Below, piece after piece: positions 8,223 through 16,813 of a DNA stretch of 64,000 bases. The notes beneath the pieces are model-generated. The model made no database searches, was not told where the DNA came from, and worked only from the letters and a program-made list of their open reading frames with translations. Position 1 is the stretch's first letter. Each line of letters begins with the position of its first letter. Source of the DNA: Pseudomonadota bacterium (lineage in GTDB: Bacteria > Bdellovibrionota > Bdellovibrionia > Bdellovibrionales > Bdellovibrionaceae); the NCBI GenBank assembly GCA_021300175.1, contig JAJTIC010000023.1:1-64000 (forward strand). Direction: 5' to 3'. The position numbers were made by a program, and so were the translations under genes.

Positions 8223-10295
8223 TTTGTTTTTAATATCTCCCCGAGCAAAAATACTCGCCACATAGTGCAGAACATCTGTTGCCGATATCTCGTCGTAGCC
8301 GAAATCTTTGATCAATCGAGTCTTCACAATATCAATCTTTTCTTGAGTGTCTTTATCCACGACTGAAGAGACTAATGAGGTGAGCTTAATCGTGTCTTTT
8401 TGATCTTCGAATAGTTTGAGCTCTAATGCTTTATGAAGACGATCATTCATCTTGTAGTTGAACTTCTTTCCATCCAAAGCTAAAGCTCCGATGTAGTTCA
8501 TAATTTCTCGGCGGAAATCATCTTTTCGAGATTCGGGAATTTCGATTTTTTCTTCGATCGAACGCATGAGTCTTTCATCGGGCTCTTCATCCACACCCGT
8601 AAAAGGGTTCCGCACTCGCTCCTTTTGAGTAAAGGCTTTCACGTTGTCGATGTAATTTGCACACAGCCTCTGAAGGGCGCTTTCATCAGCACTTATTGCT
8701 CGTTGAACTTCACCTTTAATTATCTCCTCGTATTCTTGGCGAACAACGCCCAAGAGCTCTCGATAGTCTGCTTTTTTCTCTTCATCACTTAATAAAGAGT
8801 GATGCTTTAGGCCACTATCAAGCTCATTCAAAATCAAGAATGGATTCACAGATCCTTTGTTATTCTGTTGTGCTGCTACGATAGCATTCGAAAGTTTATC
8901 TTGGATATATCGAGGAGAGATTCCTTCGAGACCTTCGCGAATCGTTTCTTTACGAAGCTCACGAACATTGTCTTCAGTGTAGTTTGGAAGAGTTTTTCCA
9001 TTATAAAGCTTCAGCTTCTGGATTCGGTTTAAGTTTGCTTTCTTAGGCTTTTCAAGTCTGGTCAGGATAGCCCACATCGCTGCCATTTCAATGGTATGTG
9101 GAGCAATCGAAATTCCACGCAATTTTTGGGCATTGAAATCTTTTTTGTAAATATTGATCTCTTCTTTCCATCGAGTGATGTAAGGAATGTCGATTTTTAC
9201 AGTACGATCACGGAGAGCTTCCATAAATTCATTGTCCTGCAACCGTCGATACTCAGGCTCGTTGGTGTGCCCGATGATCACTTCATCAATGTGAGTTTGC
9301 GCGAATTTTTTAGGTTTAATTCTGTGTTCTTGCGAAGCTCCTAATAGATCATATAAGAAAGCTACATCGAGTTTCAGCACTTCAACGAACTCGATCATTC
9401 CACGGTTGGCAACACAGAATTCTCCGTCAAAATTGAAAGCGCGCGGATCAGAGTCTGATCCATACTCTGCAATTTTTCGGTAGTTAATATCTCCTGTCAG
9501 CTCTGTTGAGTCTTGGTTTTTTTCGTCTTTCGGCTGAAAGGTTCCAATTCCGACTCGATCCGCTTCAGAAAGAATCAAACGCTTCACTCGTACATGTTTA
9601 AAAACTTTTAAAAGATCGCCTTGATAGCGGTCCATCAAAGCTTTGAAAATAAAGCGAGAAGGGGGACTCAGCTCGCCATCAATAGTCACTCGGAAAGTGC
9701 CGTCCTGACCACGATTGATCTCTTCGATCACTTGCGCTCTCAAATCTTCAGGAACGAGCAAAAGTGGCTCTTCGTTCATTGGCGACTGATATGCTTTCGC
9801 CTCTTTTCCAAGCAGCCCATCCAGCTGATTATCTGGATCAATCCATTCGAAAGTATACATTGCGCCGCTATCCGTTTTTGAATAAGCTTCGAGACCTTTT
9901 TTCAACATGCGACAAATTGTCGACTTCGCAGAACCCACAGGTCCGTGCAGCAGAATCACTCTTTTTTCGGTTCCGTAGCCGAGTGCCGCCGCTTTTAAGA
10001 CATTAACTAGTTTCATGAGCTGAACATCAAGCCCAAACACAGCATCTTTGCCGTTGTTCTTGGTATCATCAAAAAATTTGTACCTGACCACAGGCTTTTT
10101 GAAGTCCACATATTCTTCAGTTCCTGCCTCGAGAATCATGTCGTACATGCGCTGATAAGCATTTCTCGTTACTTTCGGATTTGATTTCACCAGATCCAAG
10201 TAGTCTTGAAAGCTCCCCGACCATCCATGCTGGTATACACCATGATGAGTCTGCCAGTTTCTGACGATAGATGAGAGGTCGACATTCTTGGCCAT
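8217..10295 (-). CDS. prkA: PrkA/YeaG serine protein kinase (AAA+ type)
   Basis: This 692-residue protein is a PrkA/YeaG homologue, a stress- and starvation-linked protein kinase. It has an N-terminal AAA+-like module whose Walker A motif is GPVGSAKST (residues 118-126), a following EEINRGQDG segment and a C-terminal PrkA domain of the protein-kinase-like region. The family is about 640 residues; this one is somewhat longer. I moved the start from an upstream in-frame ATG to 10295 because AAGGAG lies 7 bases before it. It is the first gene of the prkA-yeaH-spoVR operon. Target proteins cannot be read from sequence. Confidence 0.95.
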   Translation of the reverse strand: MAKNVDLSSIVRNWQTHHGVYQHGWSGSFQDYLDLVKSNPKVTRNAYQRMYDMILEAGTEEYVDFKKPVVRYKFFDDTKNNGKDAVFGLDVQLMKLVNVLKAAALGYGTEKRVILLHGPVGSAKSTICRMLKKGLEAYSKTDSGAMYTFEWIDPDNQLDGLLGKEAKAYQSPMNEEPLLLVPEDLRAQVIEEINRGQDGTFRVTIDGELSPPSRFIFKALMDRYQGDLLKVFKHVRVKRLILSEADRVGIGTFQPKDEKNQDSTELTGDINYRKIAEYGSDSDPRAFNFDGEFCVANRGMIEFVEVLKLDVAFLYDLLGASQEHRIKPKKFAQTHIDEVIIGHTNEPEYRRLQDNEFMEALRDRTVKIDIPYITRWKEEINIYKKDFNAQKLRGISIAPHTIEMAAMWAILTRLEKPKKANLNRIQKLKLYNGKTLPNYTEDNVRELRKETIREGLEGISPRYIQDKLSNAIVAAQQNNKGSVNPFLILNELDSGLKHHSLLSDEEKKADYRELLGVVRQEYEEIIKGEVQRAISADESALQRLCANYIDNVKAFTQKERVRNPFTGVDEEPDERLMRSIEEKIEIPESRKDDFRREIMNYIGALALDGKKFNYKMNDRLHKALELKLFEDQKDTIKLTSLVSSVVDKDTQEKIDIVKTRLIKDFGYDEISATDVLHYVASIFARGDIKNKA

Positions 10296-10356
10296 AAAGT
10301 CGCTCCTTGAATGGCCCATGAGGGCGGTTTTGAGGGCGGAATCTGCCCCTACGCCT

Positions 10357-10362
10357 ATTATA
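10357..10362 (-). promoter_or_regulatory. Candidate -10 element for prkA
   Basis: A perfect TATAAT on the minus strand lies about 60 bp upstream of prkA. The region 17 bp further upstream (AACTGA) is a poor -35 match, so this may be an activator- or alternative-factor-assisted promoter. Between here and the lolB-like stop there are only short inverted repeats (10399-10413 and 10422-10437). Confidence 0.4.
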
Positions 10363-10432
10363 CCCAGATGTCAGGGAAATCAGTTAAAGCAAAGTCATAA
10401 AACGAGACGTTTTTATTTAAACTTTAGCGCAG

Positions 10433-11068
10433 CTAAGGGCTCACCTTATACTGCTTATAACTGGAAGGAATATTGAGCTTAAAAACCCGGTCTCGGTTCA
10501 GGACTTTAGGCTGGAAATCTTTGACAAAAATTTGAGCTTCAAATTGATCTGACTCTAGCGTAATTTTCTTCTTTTCCTCTTCTCGATCTGCCCAAGTGAT
10601 CTTGAATTTATCCTTTAAACGACGGCACTCTTCAATTTTGCCGCTCGGATCTTGGCGACAATTCCAGCTTTTATCTCTGATGGGTTCATCAAAAAAGGCA
10701 CTCAGTAAAGCTTCAGGAGGCAATTCATATCCAATCACCGAACGGATCGACTGTGCAGAGTTTTCGCCCGTAATGGACTGCTTTTTTAAATGAAGTAGCC
10801 CATGAATTTTAAACTCGTCAATCAAAAGACTGGCTATAGAAACACCCAATGTTCCCGTCACTTCCATTCGCAGAGGCCAAGATCTGTCTGCAAAAACGAC
10901 TGCAGAAACAGTCTGAGATTTATTCTTCAGTTTATCGTTAAAAAATATTTCTGTTTTCCAAGTTCCTTCCTTTTTGCCAGATTCATATTTATAAACTGTT
11001 GCGCAACCCCCGTTGATCAATGCCAACACCACAAGACAAATCTGAAAGAGCTTAATTGTTTGTTTCAT
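10433..11068 (-). CDS. LolB-like outer-membrane lipoprotein
   Basis: This 211-residue lipoprotein has a signal peptide ending in LINGGC (Cys22). The following beta-rich domain resembles LolB and DUF4292 lipoproteins, which bind acyl chains: a strand KTEIFFNDKLKNKSQTVSAVV, then MEVTGTLGVSIASLLID, a GLLHLKKQSI strand and ELPPEALLSAFFDEP. LolB itself receives lipoproteins from LolA and inserts them in the outer membrane; equivalence here is inferred from fold resemblance only. Start 11068 is chosen because it gives the signal peptide directly, although the ribosome binding site is weak. It follows the TPR lipoprotein gene on the same strand after a 162-bp gap that holds no gene I can see. Confidence 0.65.
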   Translation of the reverse strand: MKQTIKLFQICLVVLALINGGCATVYKYESGKKEGTWKTEIFFNDKLKNKSQTVSAVVFADRSWPLRMEVTGTLGVSIASLLIDEFKIHGLLHLKKQSITGENSAQSIRSVIGYELPPEALLSAFFDEPIRDKSWNCRQDPSGKIEECRRLKDKFKITWADREEEKKKITLESDQFEAQIFVKDFQPKVLNRDRVFKLNIPSSYKQYKVSP

Positions 11069-11230
11069 ATTGGAAATAGTTCCACAGAGCTTGATGTCCA
11101 TGCAACAAATCAGATCGGATGATTTATGATTTTGAGATTGCAGTCCTACATTTCTTGGGAACATCTCTCAACGACCGAAGCTGGCAAATAGTGGCCCAGA
11201 TGGGTGTTTTTCTGAAATATCAGCCTTGAC

Positions 11231-13102
11231 TTATTTTGCGGGCTCAATTGAGGCTGGCTGGCGCTGCTGCGCAGAGCCCAGTTTCAATTCTTGATTATCA
11301 ATTGCCGTGATCTTTGCACGAATTTCTTTAATTTTTGATTCATCCACTTCAACTTCTACAGCACGAATGTACATTTCTCGAGCTTTGCTGACTAAAGCGT
11401 GGCGATAGTAGGCATCTCCCAAGTGCTCAGCAATGATGGACTCGTCGGGAACAGCTTGATGGGCGGCTTCAAGAACTTTAATACTCTCTTTCAGACGACC
11501 TTGTTTGTACAAGATCCAGCCCAGAGTATCCATGATATAGCCATCATTGGGCTCAAGCTCGAGAGCTCGTCTTACCAATGATTCAGCTTTCTCTAAGCGA
11601 AGTCCCTTTTCAGCCAGCGTGAAAGCCAAATAATTCAAGCCCTGAACATGATTGGGATCCAGCTCGACTACTTTTTCCATACTCTCCAGAACTTTTTCTT
11701 TATTTCCTAGCTTGTCATGAATCATACCGAGGAAGAATTTAATTTGAACGTTTTCAGGAAACATTTCATCAGCGACCTGAAGCTTGCTGAGGGTTTGAGG
11801 ATAATCTTTAGGATCTTCAATCAAAGAAGCATAGATCGGGTAGAATTGAGGAATGTCTTTACGCTTCTCAAGCGCTGTTCGCACCAAATCAAGAGCATCA
11901 TCCGTCAGACCTAGCTGCTTCATCAAGTAGCTCGCATGTAAAATAGACTCAGCATAGAATGGGCTTTCTGAAGGAATCCTCTTAAAGTGCTTAATTGCGT
12001 TCTTGTTATCTTTCATTTCTTCATAAACGGCTGCCAGATAAAATCTGATTTTGTCAGATTCGGGGACAGCGCGAAGAACCTCTTGTAGCTTTTCTACGGC
12101 TGAAGGAAAGTCTTTCTTCTCGATCAGCACCAAAGCCATTCTCACTTTGATGTTGAGTGAGTCTTCGGACTCTTTCTCAAGAATGACTAACTGATCGTAC
12201 GCAGCATCCAAATTTTCCGCCTCGAGATACTTATCCACGAGAATTTCAGCTAATCGAGAATCGGGTCCATGATCCCGCTGAAACAATCGGTAAAGCTCTA
12301 GTTCTGACTTGGAGTCTCCCCGACGAGCGTGCATCTCGCCCAAAGCCAACAGAGACTCCAGGTGATCAGGCTTTAATTCCAGCGCTTTTTTGAACGCATT
12401 TTCTGCCGCTCTTTGATACTTTTCACCTTTTTGTTCAGCTCGGATGCGACCCAAGTAAAATTGAATCAGGTGCGGGTGGGGGTAAGAGTCCCTCCGAGCC
12501 ATTGACTCAAACATTTGAGCCGCTTTATCGAATTTTTTCTGTTCTGCGTAGACTCCACCGATATAAAGCGGAGCTTCAATGTTATCTGGATTTAACTTCA
12601 AGACCTCTTGATACTCAGTCAGCGCCTTATCGTAAGCCTTCAGAGTTGAATAAAGGCCGCCGAGAAGAATGCGCGCATCGATTAACTTCGGATTTTTCTT
12701 CTTGGCAATTTCAGCATATTCCAACGCCTCAGAAAGCATGCCTAATTTCACGTACTCGGCGGCTAGCCGAAGAGGCAATTGAGCGGATTCTTGGTCATAA
12801 ATCAGTACCATTTTCAGCGACTCGACGGCTTTGTGGTGATTTCCTTCAAAGCTATGGGCTTCAGCAATGGCAAAATGGTAATCCGCTTGAGTTCTCATGT
12901 AGACAGGATCCAGAGGGTGCTGACCCTCGCCCGCATTGGCTGGTGGAGTCATTGAAGCAGGAGCTCGGTTGTAATCTTGATAAGAAGCTTCAAAGTAAGG
13001 CCTTTGGAAAGTCTTCGTACTGGTTGAGCAAGCTTGAAGAAAACAATGACTGAGAATCAGAGCTAGAGCCGAACCTATTTTTCTTGAAAGCCTTGCTTGC
13101 AT
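11231..13102 (-). CDS. TPR-repeat lipoprotein
   Basis: This 623-residue exported lipoprotein has lipobox FLQAC (Cys25). After a short linker it consists almost entirely of tetratricopeptide repeats, with recognisable units such as AFKKALELKPDHLESLLALGE, EYQEVLKLNPDNIEAPLYIGG and LVRRALELEPNDGYIMDTLG. I count at least ten helical pairs between about residues 75 and 600. TPR superhelices scaffold protein complexes; on the inner face of the outer membrane this could organise envelope machinery. GAGGGGG lies 5 bases before the start. The C-terminus is glutamine/proline-rich. No enzymatic motif is visible. Confidence 0.88.
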   Translation of the reverse strand: MQARLSRKIGSALALILSHCFLQACSTSTKTFQRPYFEASYQDYNRAPASMTPPANAGEGQHPLDPVYMRTQADYHFAIAEAHSFEGNHHKAVESLKMVLIYDQESAQLPLRLAAEYVKLGMLSEALEYAEIAKKKNPKLIDARILLGGLYSTLKAYDKALTEYQEVLKLNPDNIEAPLYIGGVYAEQKKFDKAAQMFESMARRDSYPHPHLIQFYLGRIRAEQKGEKYQRAAENAFKKALELKPDHLESLLALGEMHARRGDSKSELELYRLFQRDHGPDSRLAEILVDKYLEAENLDAAYDQLVILEKESEDSLNIKVRMALVLIEKKDFPSAVEKLQEVLRAVPESDKIRFYLAAVYEEMKDNKNAIKHFKRIPSESPFYAESILHASYLMKQLGLTDDALDLVRTALEKRKDIPQFYPIYASLIEDPKDYPQTLSKLQVADEMFPENVQIKFFLGMIHDKLGNKEKVLESMEKVVELDPNHVQGLNYLAFTLAEKGLRLEKAESLVRRALELEPNDGYIMDTLGWILYKQGRLKESIKVLEAAHQAVPDESIIAEHLGDAYYRHALVSKAREMYIRAVEVEVDESKIKEIRAKITAIDNQELKLGSAQQRQPASIEPAK

Positions 13103-13206
13103 GAAGGCCCCCTCTCCACTGACTTTTCGGCCATCACAGAGGCGAGCTTGATTGAACTTTCAGGGATTTAGACGATAGTCGGGGACAATAATTTTTATGT
13201 CTCAAA

Positions 13207-13629
13207 TTACTTCGCCTGAATCCAAACCCCGACATCATCGCCTCCAAAGCTCATTTGCTTATTCATCACAAAAGCTTGGTCGACGATGGTTTCCACTCTT
13301 TTGTTTTTGCCCAGAGAATAGACAAGGACACTGCCGTCGGAAGAAATGCTATACCGAAAGGGCTGACCCCAAAGATCGGTCCCAAGGCTGCCCTCGCTAC
13401 TAACTTCTGCAGCAGAGGCGGGAGCTCTAGATGACTTTGACGCCCTGTGTATTTGAAGTAACTGGTAGCCGAGACTTTGTGCCTTGATTTGAGTCTTTTC
13501 AATCTCGAGATGAGACTGTGTTGAAAAAACAGGCGCCAGGAGCCAGCAGCAGAGAGTCAGTATGGAAAACAGACCCATAATTCCACCTGTCTTAACCATT
13601 TGATTTTCCTTGGAATTTATATTACTCAT
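13207..13629 (-). CDS. Small membrane-anchored protein with pseudopilin-like C-terminus
   Basis: This 140-residue protein has one N-terminal membrane segment (about 16-37) and a periplasmic part. The C-terminal stretch GTDLWGQPFRYSI ... GSVLVYSLGKNKRVET resembles the conserved end of GspG-type major pseudopilins (DPWGNPY ... YSLGADG). However, the N-terminus lacks a typical prepilin peptidase site with a glutamate at position 5 of the mature protein, and there are no secretion genes nearby. It may be a degenerate or independent use of that fold. GAGG lies 3 bases before the ATG. Function unknown. Confidence 0.7.
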   Translation of the reverse strand: MSNINSKENQMVKTGGIMGLFSILTLCCWLLAPVFSTQSHLEIEKTQIKAQSLGYQLLQIHRASKSSRAPASAAEVSSEGSLGTDLWGQPFRYSISSDGSVLVYSLGKNKRVETIVDQAFVMNKQMSFGGDDVGVWIQAK

Positions 13630-13780
13630 AGGCCTCGACCTCTGTCTAGTAAGAGCTTTTCGGACAGCTAGTAGAAAACTTGAGTGCTCAGCTATTTTTT
13701 GCCTAACCTTTAAGCAAAGTGTCTGAGTCTGAGATTAAGTAAAATAGTGCGTGGTGTCGAAATGCCTTTCGGCCCCTCGC

Positions 13781-13809
13781 TTGACAAGATGTGGCGGCAG
13801 GGCTAGGTT
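13781..13809 (+). promoter_or_regulatory. sigma70-type promoter of phaR
   Basis: A consensus -35 TTGACA (13781-13786) is separated by exactly 17 bp from a -10 TAGGTT (13804-13809), about 54 bp before the chosen phaR start. The rest of the 13630-13862 gap between divergent genes shows no open frame that I would call. Confidence 0.7.
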
Positions 13810-13862
13810 GCGCCCATCTAAAGCCCAAAGGTTTTAACAACTTAACTCTGGGGGAGGCCACT

Positions 13863-14411
13863 TTGATTAACCAGATGGAAACTGTGACAGGCATGAAAGC
13901 TTCAAACAGCGGCAAAATCAAAATCATCAAGAGATATCAGAACCGTAAGCTCTACGACACTCAGCAGAGCTGCTACGTCACTCTGGATGATATTGCAAAA
14001 ATGATTCGTGGAAACGAAGAGGTGATGGTTATCGACAACAAGTCTAAGAATGACATCACTGCTGCCACTTTGACTCAGATCATTTTCGAGTCTGAAAAGA
14101 AAGCTTCTCAGTATGCTCCTCTTTTCACGCTTCGCGAAATTATTCAAAATGGCAACGGAAGCATCTCTAGCTACTTAGCCAAATTAGGTGCATTTCCTCA
14201 AGACTATATGATGAAGCAAGCTGCAGCTGCTGCATTGCAAGCTGAAAGAGCTTCTTCAGACGACGTGAAACAGAACTTGGAAGCAAGAGTCGCTTCTGCT
14301 GCCGCACGCGTCGCTGCTGATAACACCAGTAAAAATGCTGCTGAAAAAGCAACAATTCTTCCTGGGTTATCAGATGACGATACACCTAACTTACCTACTG
14401 GCAATACATAG
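13863..14411 (+). CDS. phaR: PhaR-type polyhydroxyalkanoate synthesis regulator
   Basis: This 182-residue protein carries the N-terminal PHA/PHB accumulation regulator DNA-binding domain, recognised by IIKRYQNRKLYDT, then YVTLDDIAKMI and VIDNKSKNDITAATLTQII. The second half is alanine-rich and helical, ending in an acidic/proline tail. In PHA producers PhaR represses phasin genes and binds polymer granules. I chose TTG at 13863 because GGGAGG lies 5 bases upstream; ATG at 13875 is an alternative. The gene stands alone, with its own promoter and terminator, and no PHA synthase or phasin gene is in this window. The protein may therefore regulate other targets. Confidence 0.88.
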   Translation: MINQMETVTGMKASNSGKIKIIKRYQNRKLYDTQQSCYVTLDDIAKMIRGNEEVMVIDNKSKNDITAATLTQIIFESEKKASQYAPLFTLREIIQNGNGSISSYLAKLGAFPQDYMMKQAAAAALQAERASSDDVKQNLEARVASAAARVAADNTSKNAAEKATILPGLSDDDTPNLPTGNT

Positions 14412-14437
14412 TCGGTATTTGAAAGTGTGAATTTAGA

Positions 14438-14464
14438 AAGCCCGGGTGAAAGCTCGGGTTTTTT
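14438..14464 (+). terminator. Intrinsic terminator of phaR
   Basis: An 8-bp stem including two G-T pairs (AGCCCGGG/CTCGGGTT, loop TGAAAG) is followed by a run of T residues. It begins 27 bp after the phaR stop and its end overlaps the stop of the convergent lipoprotein gene. Confidence 0.75.
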
Positions 14465-15683
14465 ATTTGAGCGCGCGCCAAGTAACGAATGTTCTCTGGC
14501 CAGATTTGATATTGACCAGGACATCTTCAATGGATTCGCCTGTTGGGTTCCCCTCTGCTGAAATTCCGTGAATTTTCATCTTATACTTTCCTGGTGGCAG
14601 CTGCAGACGAGCCATCTGAATGGTCTCAGGCAAAGTGGACCATTGGCGAACATCTGCACGATCTGCAACATTCATTGCAATCCAAGCAAGATCTCCGGCA
14701 AGCTGATTTTTCTGACGAATTTGATCAGCCACCACCGCTTTAGCAACGACGCCTCCCACCCTGCGGGCCACAAGAGCGCCGTAATCTTTGTTCATGGTTT
14801 CGATAGCCACTTTTTCGATATTATAGACAACTTGAGTTGTCTTTACCGGCTGCCCATCCACTGAGACTTGGGCATAAGCTGTTTCAGAACTTTGTGGAAA
14901 AAGTTGCGGGAAGGTGTAATCGCCAGACCGAGAGCCTTTCACCGGCCCCCAACCTTGCTGCACTAACACAACGAGCTCTCCTCGCTGGCGACTCAACCAC
15001 AAGTCAGACTCTTCAACTTCACTGAATTTCTGCTTCCAGTCTTGAGCAACCTCAGAACGCCGAGCTTTGATAGCCCCACGGATAAGATCTTCCTTAACAA
15101 ATGGAATCGATGGGTCCAATTGATAGGTCTGCTCGAATGAAATATAAGCATCATCAAATTTCCCTTGAGACTCCCAAACAAGTCCAGACAAGTACTTAGC
15201 AAAAGGACTCAGCTCATAAGGTTCTCGGCCATCCATTTTCATTTTAGAAATTTTCTCATTAATGCGACGAGCTTCAACGAGTGCAGAATCTTGGTTGTTC
15301 ACTGACAGAAAATTTATCGCGAGCATCGTGTTGATCAAAAACTTTTCGAAGGATTCGCCTTTATACTGAATAGACTCTTCACCGCCTAGAGTCGCACCTA
15401 AAATATTTGTGACTGAATGATAATCTTGAAGATCAGAAAAACGGTCCGCTTTCAAAAAAAATTGAGTGCTCTGATTGTAATCTCCCGCCACTTGAAGAGC
15501 TGTGGCATAATCTAACAGATAAATGAGTTGATCTTTTGATTCCTCATTAGCCAAAAGTTCTAACTTAGCAACAGCTTCTGTGGTTCGCCCCTGCTTCAGC
15601 AGGGATCTCGATTCGCTGACTTTGCTCTGATAAGAAGCACAGCCTGCAATAAACAGCAAGGCTGTGATTAAAGCGAATCTCAT
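14463..15683 (-). CDS. TPR-containing lipoprotein of the COG3014 type
   Basis: This 406-residue exported lipoprotein has lipobox FIAGC (Cys15). The N-terminal half carries TPR-like helices (for example AVAKLELLANEE and ESQGKFDDAYISFEQTYQLDP). The C-terminal half is beta-rich, ending in MKIHGISAEG and GQRTFVTWRALK, with the family-typical ELVVLVQQGWGPVK and NKDYGALVARR. This matches what I recall of the uncharacterised COG3014 family, which is often encoded beside LpoB homologues, as here (5 bp after lpoB). A joint role in periplasmic complex assembly or peptidoglycan-synthase control is inferred from that pairing only. Confidence 0.78.
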   Translation of the reverse strand: MRFALITALLFIAGCASYQSKVSESRSLLKQGRTTEAVAKLELLANEESKDQLIYLLDYATALQVAGDYNQSTQFFLKADRFSDLQDYHSVTNILGATLGGEESIQYKGESFEKFLINTMLAINFLSVNNQDSALVEARRINEKISKMKMDGREPYELSPFAKYLSGLVWESQGKFDDAYISFEQTYQLDPSIPFVKEDLIRGAIKARRSEVAQDWKQKFSEVEESDLWLSRQRGELVVLVQQGWGPVKGSRSGDYTFPQLFPQSSETAYAQVSVDGQPVKTTQVVYNIEKVAIETMNKDYGALVARRVGGVVAKAVVADQIRQKNQLAGDLAWIAMNVADRADVRQWSTLPETIQMARLQLPPGKYKMKIHGISAEGNPTGESIEDVLVNIKSGQRTFVTWRALK

Positions 15684-15688
15684 GGGGA

Positions 15689-16288
15689 TTAGAGCCCAAT
15701 CGTTTTCTTCTTAAATGCTTTTCGGATCTGTTTTTGGTCTGTCCAAGTGATGACAGACGTCTTCAGGTTCGTCATATTGAGAGTGATTTTGTAGTAAACA
15801 GTTTTCTCTTTACCAACCTCTTGAACAATCGAATCGAGACGGCCGTTCACGATAAAATCAGCTCCGAGTTGATTGCCCGGGCCTGTTCTTGTTTCATTGC
15901 TCACCAATCCGGAGTCCTGATAGTTGTACTCATCAGAAATATCTTTGCGAGCTTCTTTGTCAATAAACGCCACTTTTCCTGACTGAGTGAGTTCCACTCG
16001 CACCATATCCATCACCGACTGAGTATCAATGTGCTCGCTCGTTTTGTTCTGAAGATTTGTGACCATCAAAATTGGCATTTTAGCTGCGCTCGCAATCGCG
16101 GGGTGCTTCACCATACTTGCCACCATAGTTTTGACGATGTTCTGCATGTCTGTTTCTGACCACTGATCATTGAGCAGATTTGTTCTCTCAACATCATCGT
16201 ACTGACCTTTGACGAAAGCCTTTGGTCCGCAAGAGGTCAACAATAGTGCCGACATTAAAATTAATGAGAATGCTAATAGTTTTTTCAT
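15689..16288 (-). CDS. lpoB: LpoB-like penicillin-binding-protein activator lipoprotein
   Basis: This 199-residue lipoprotein has lipobox LLTSC (Cys20). The globular domain matches the LpoB/YcfM pattern: WSETDMQNIVKTMVASMV, then PILMVTNLQNKTSEHIDT, a QSGKVAFID strand and QLGADFIVNGRLDSI. In E. coli LpoB spans the periplasm from the outer membrane to switch on the bifunctional synthase PBP1B. AAGGAG lies 5 bases before the start. It is transcribed just ahead of the COG3014-type lipoprotein gene, 5 bp apart. The short disordered linker after the cysteine is shorter than in E. coli, so its reach or partner may differ. Confidence 0.88.
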   Translation of the reverse strand: MKKLLAFSLILMSALLLTSCGPKAFVKGQYDDVERTNLLNDQWSETDMQNIVKTMVASMVKHPAIASAAKMPILMVTNLQNKTSEHIDTQSVMDMVRVELTQSGKVAFIDKEARKDISDEYNYQDSGLVSNETRTGPGNQLGADFIVNGRLDSIVQEVGKEKTVYYKITLNMTNLKTSVITWTDQKQIRKAFKKKTIGL

Positions 16289-16414
16289 AACAGCTCCTTA
16301 CATAGCTAGCTCTATTCTGTAAAACATCCCCTCTGCAAGCAACTATTGATTCACTGTCCGGACGCCCGCCGGCATCTGTCTTCAATAAAAGGTCATTTTC
16401 TATTGAATCTGAGC

Positions 16415-16813
16415 ATGCGGATTGCTGGACCGCAAGATATGAATCTTACAAATGGCAAGTCCGTTGCCGATTTTCTCCGACCCAGAATGTCAGTGACCCA
16501 GGAAGAGGTCTGGGTCCTTTGTCTCTCATCGAACTGCAAGTTAATTCACTCCGAAATGTTATTCAGAGGAACTCTTAGTCACACTGTCATCCATCCCCGA
16601 GAGATTCTCCGGACCCTCGTCAATCATAAAACGTACACGTTCGTTCTCGTGCATAACCATCCCAGCGAAGTAGCTCTTCCTTCAGAAGAAGATATTTTGT
16701 TCACCACAAAAATCAAAAAATTAGGAAAACTTCTCGAAATTCCCTTGGCTGATCACGTGATCGTTACCACAGAATCCTATTTTTCATTTCGAGAGAGTCG
16801 TCTATTTCGCTGA
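16415..16813 (+). CDS. RadC/JAB-domain protein, JAMM domain only
   Basis: This roughly 132-residue protein contains the MPN/JAMM metallo-domain of the RadC family: glutamate in the first strand (QEEVWVLCLSSN), then HNHPSEVALPSEED, with the metal-binding His-x-His and Asp, and the end ADHVIVTTESYFSFRE. Typical RadC has about 220 residues with an N-terminal helix-hairpin-helix region; that part is missing here, upstream sequence included. The start is uncertain (ATG 16415 used; TTG 16403 and TTG 16346 are in frame). RadC is no longer thought to be a repair protein and its activity is unknown. The gene overlaps the end of the convergent 16802-17404 gene by 12 bp. Confidence 0.8.
   Translation: MRIAGPQDMNLTNGKSVADFLRPRMSVTQEEVWVLCLSSNCKLIHSEMLFRGTLSHTVIHPREILRTLVNHKTYTFVLVHNHPSEVALPSEEDILFTTKIKKLGKLLEIPLADHVIVTTESYFSFRESRLFR

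Noticed and set aside
12502-13053. 183-residue open frame opposite the TPR lipoprotein
   Set aside because: Antisense to repeat-rich TPR coding sequence; no start signal and no domain-like pattern.
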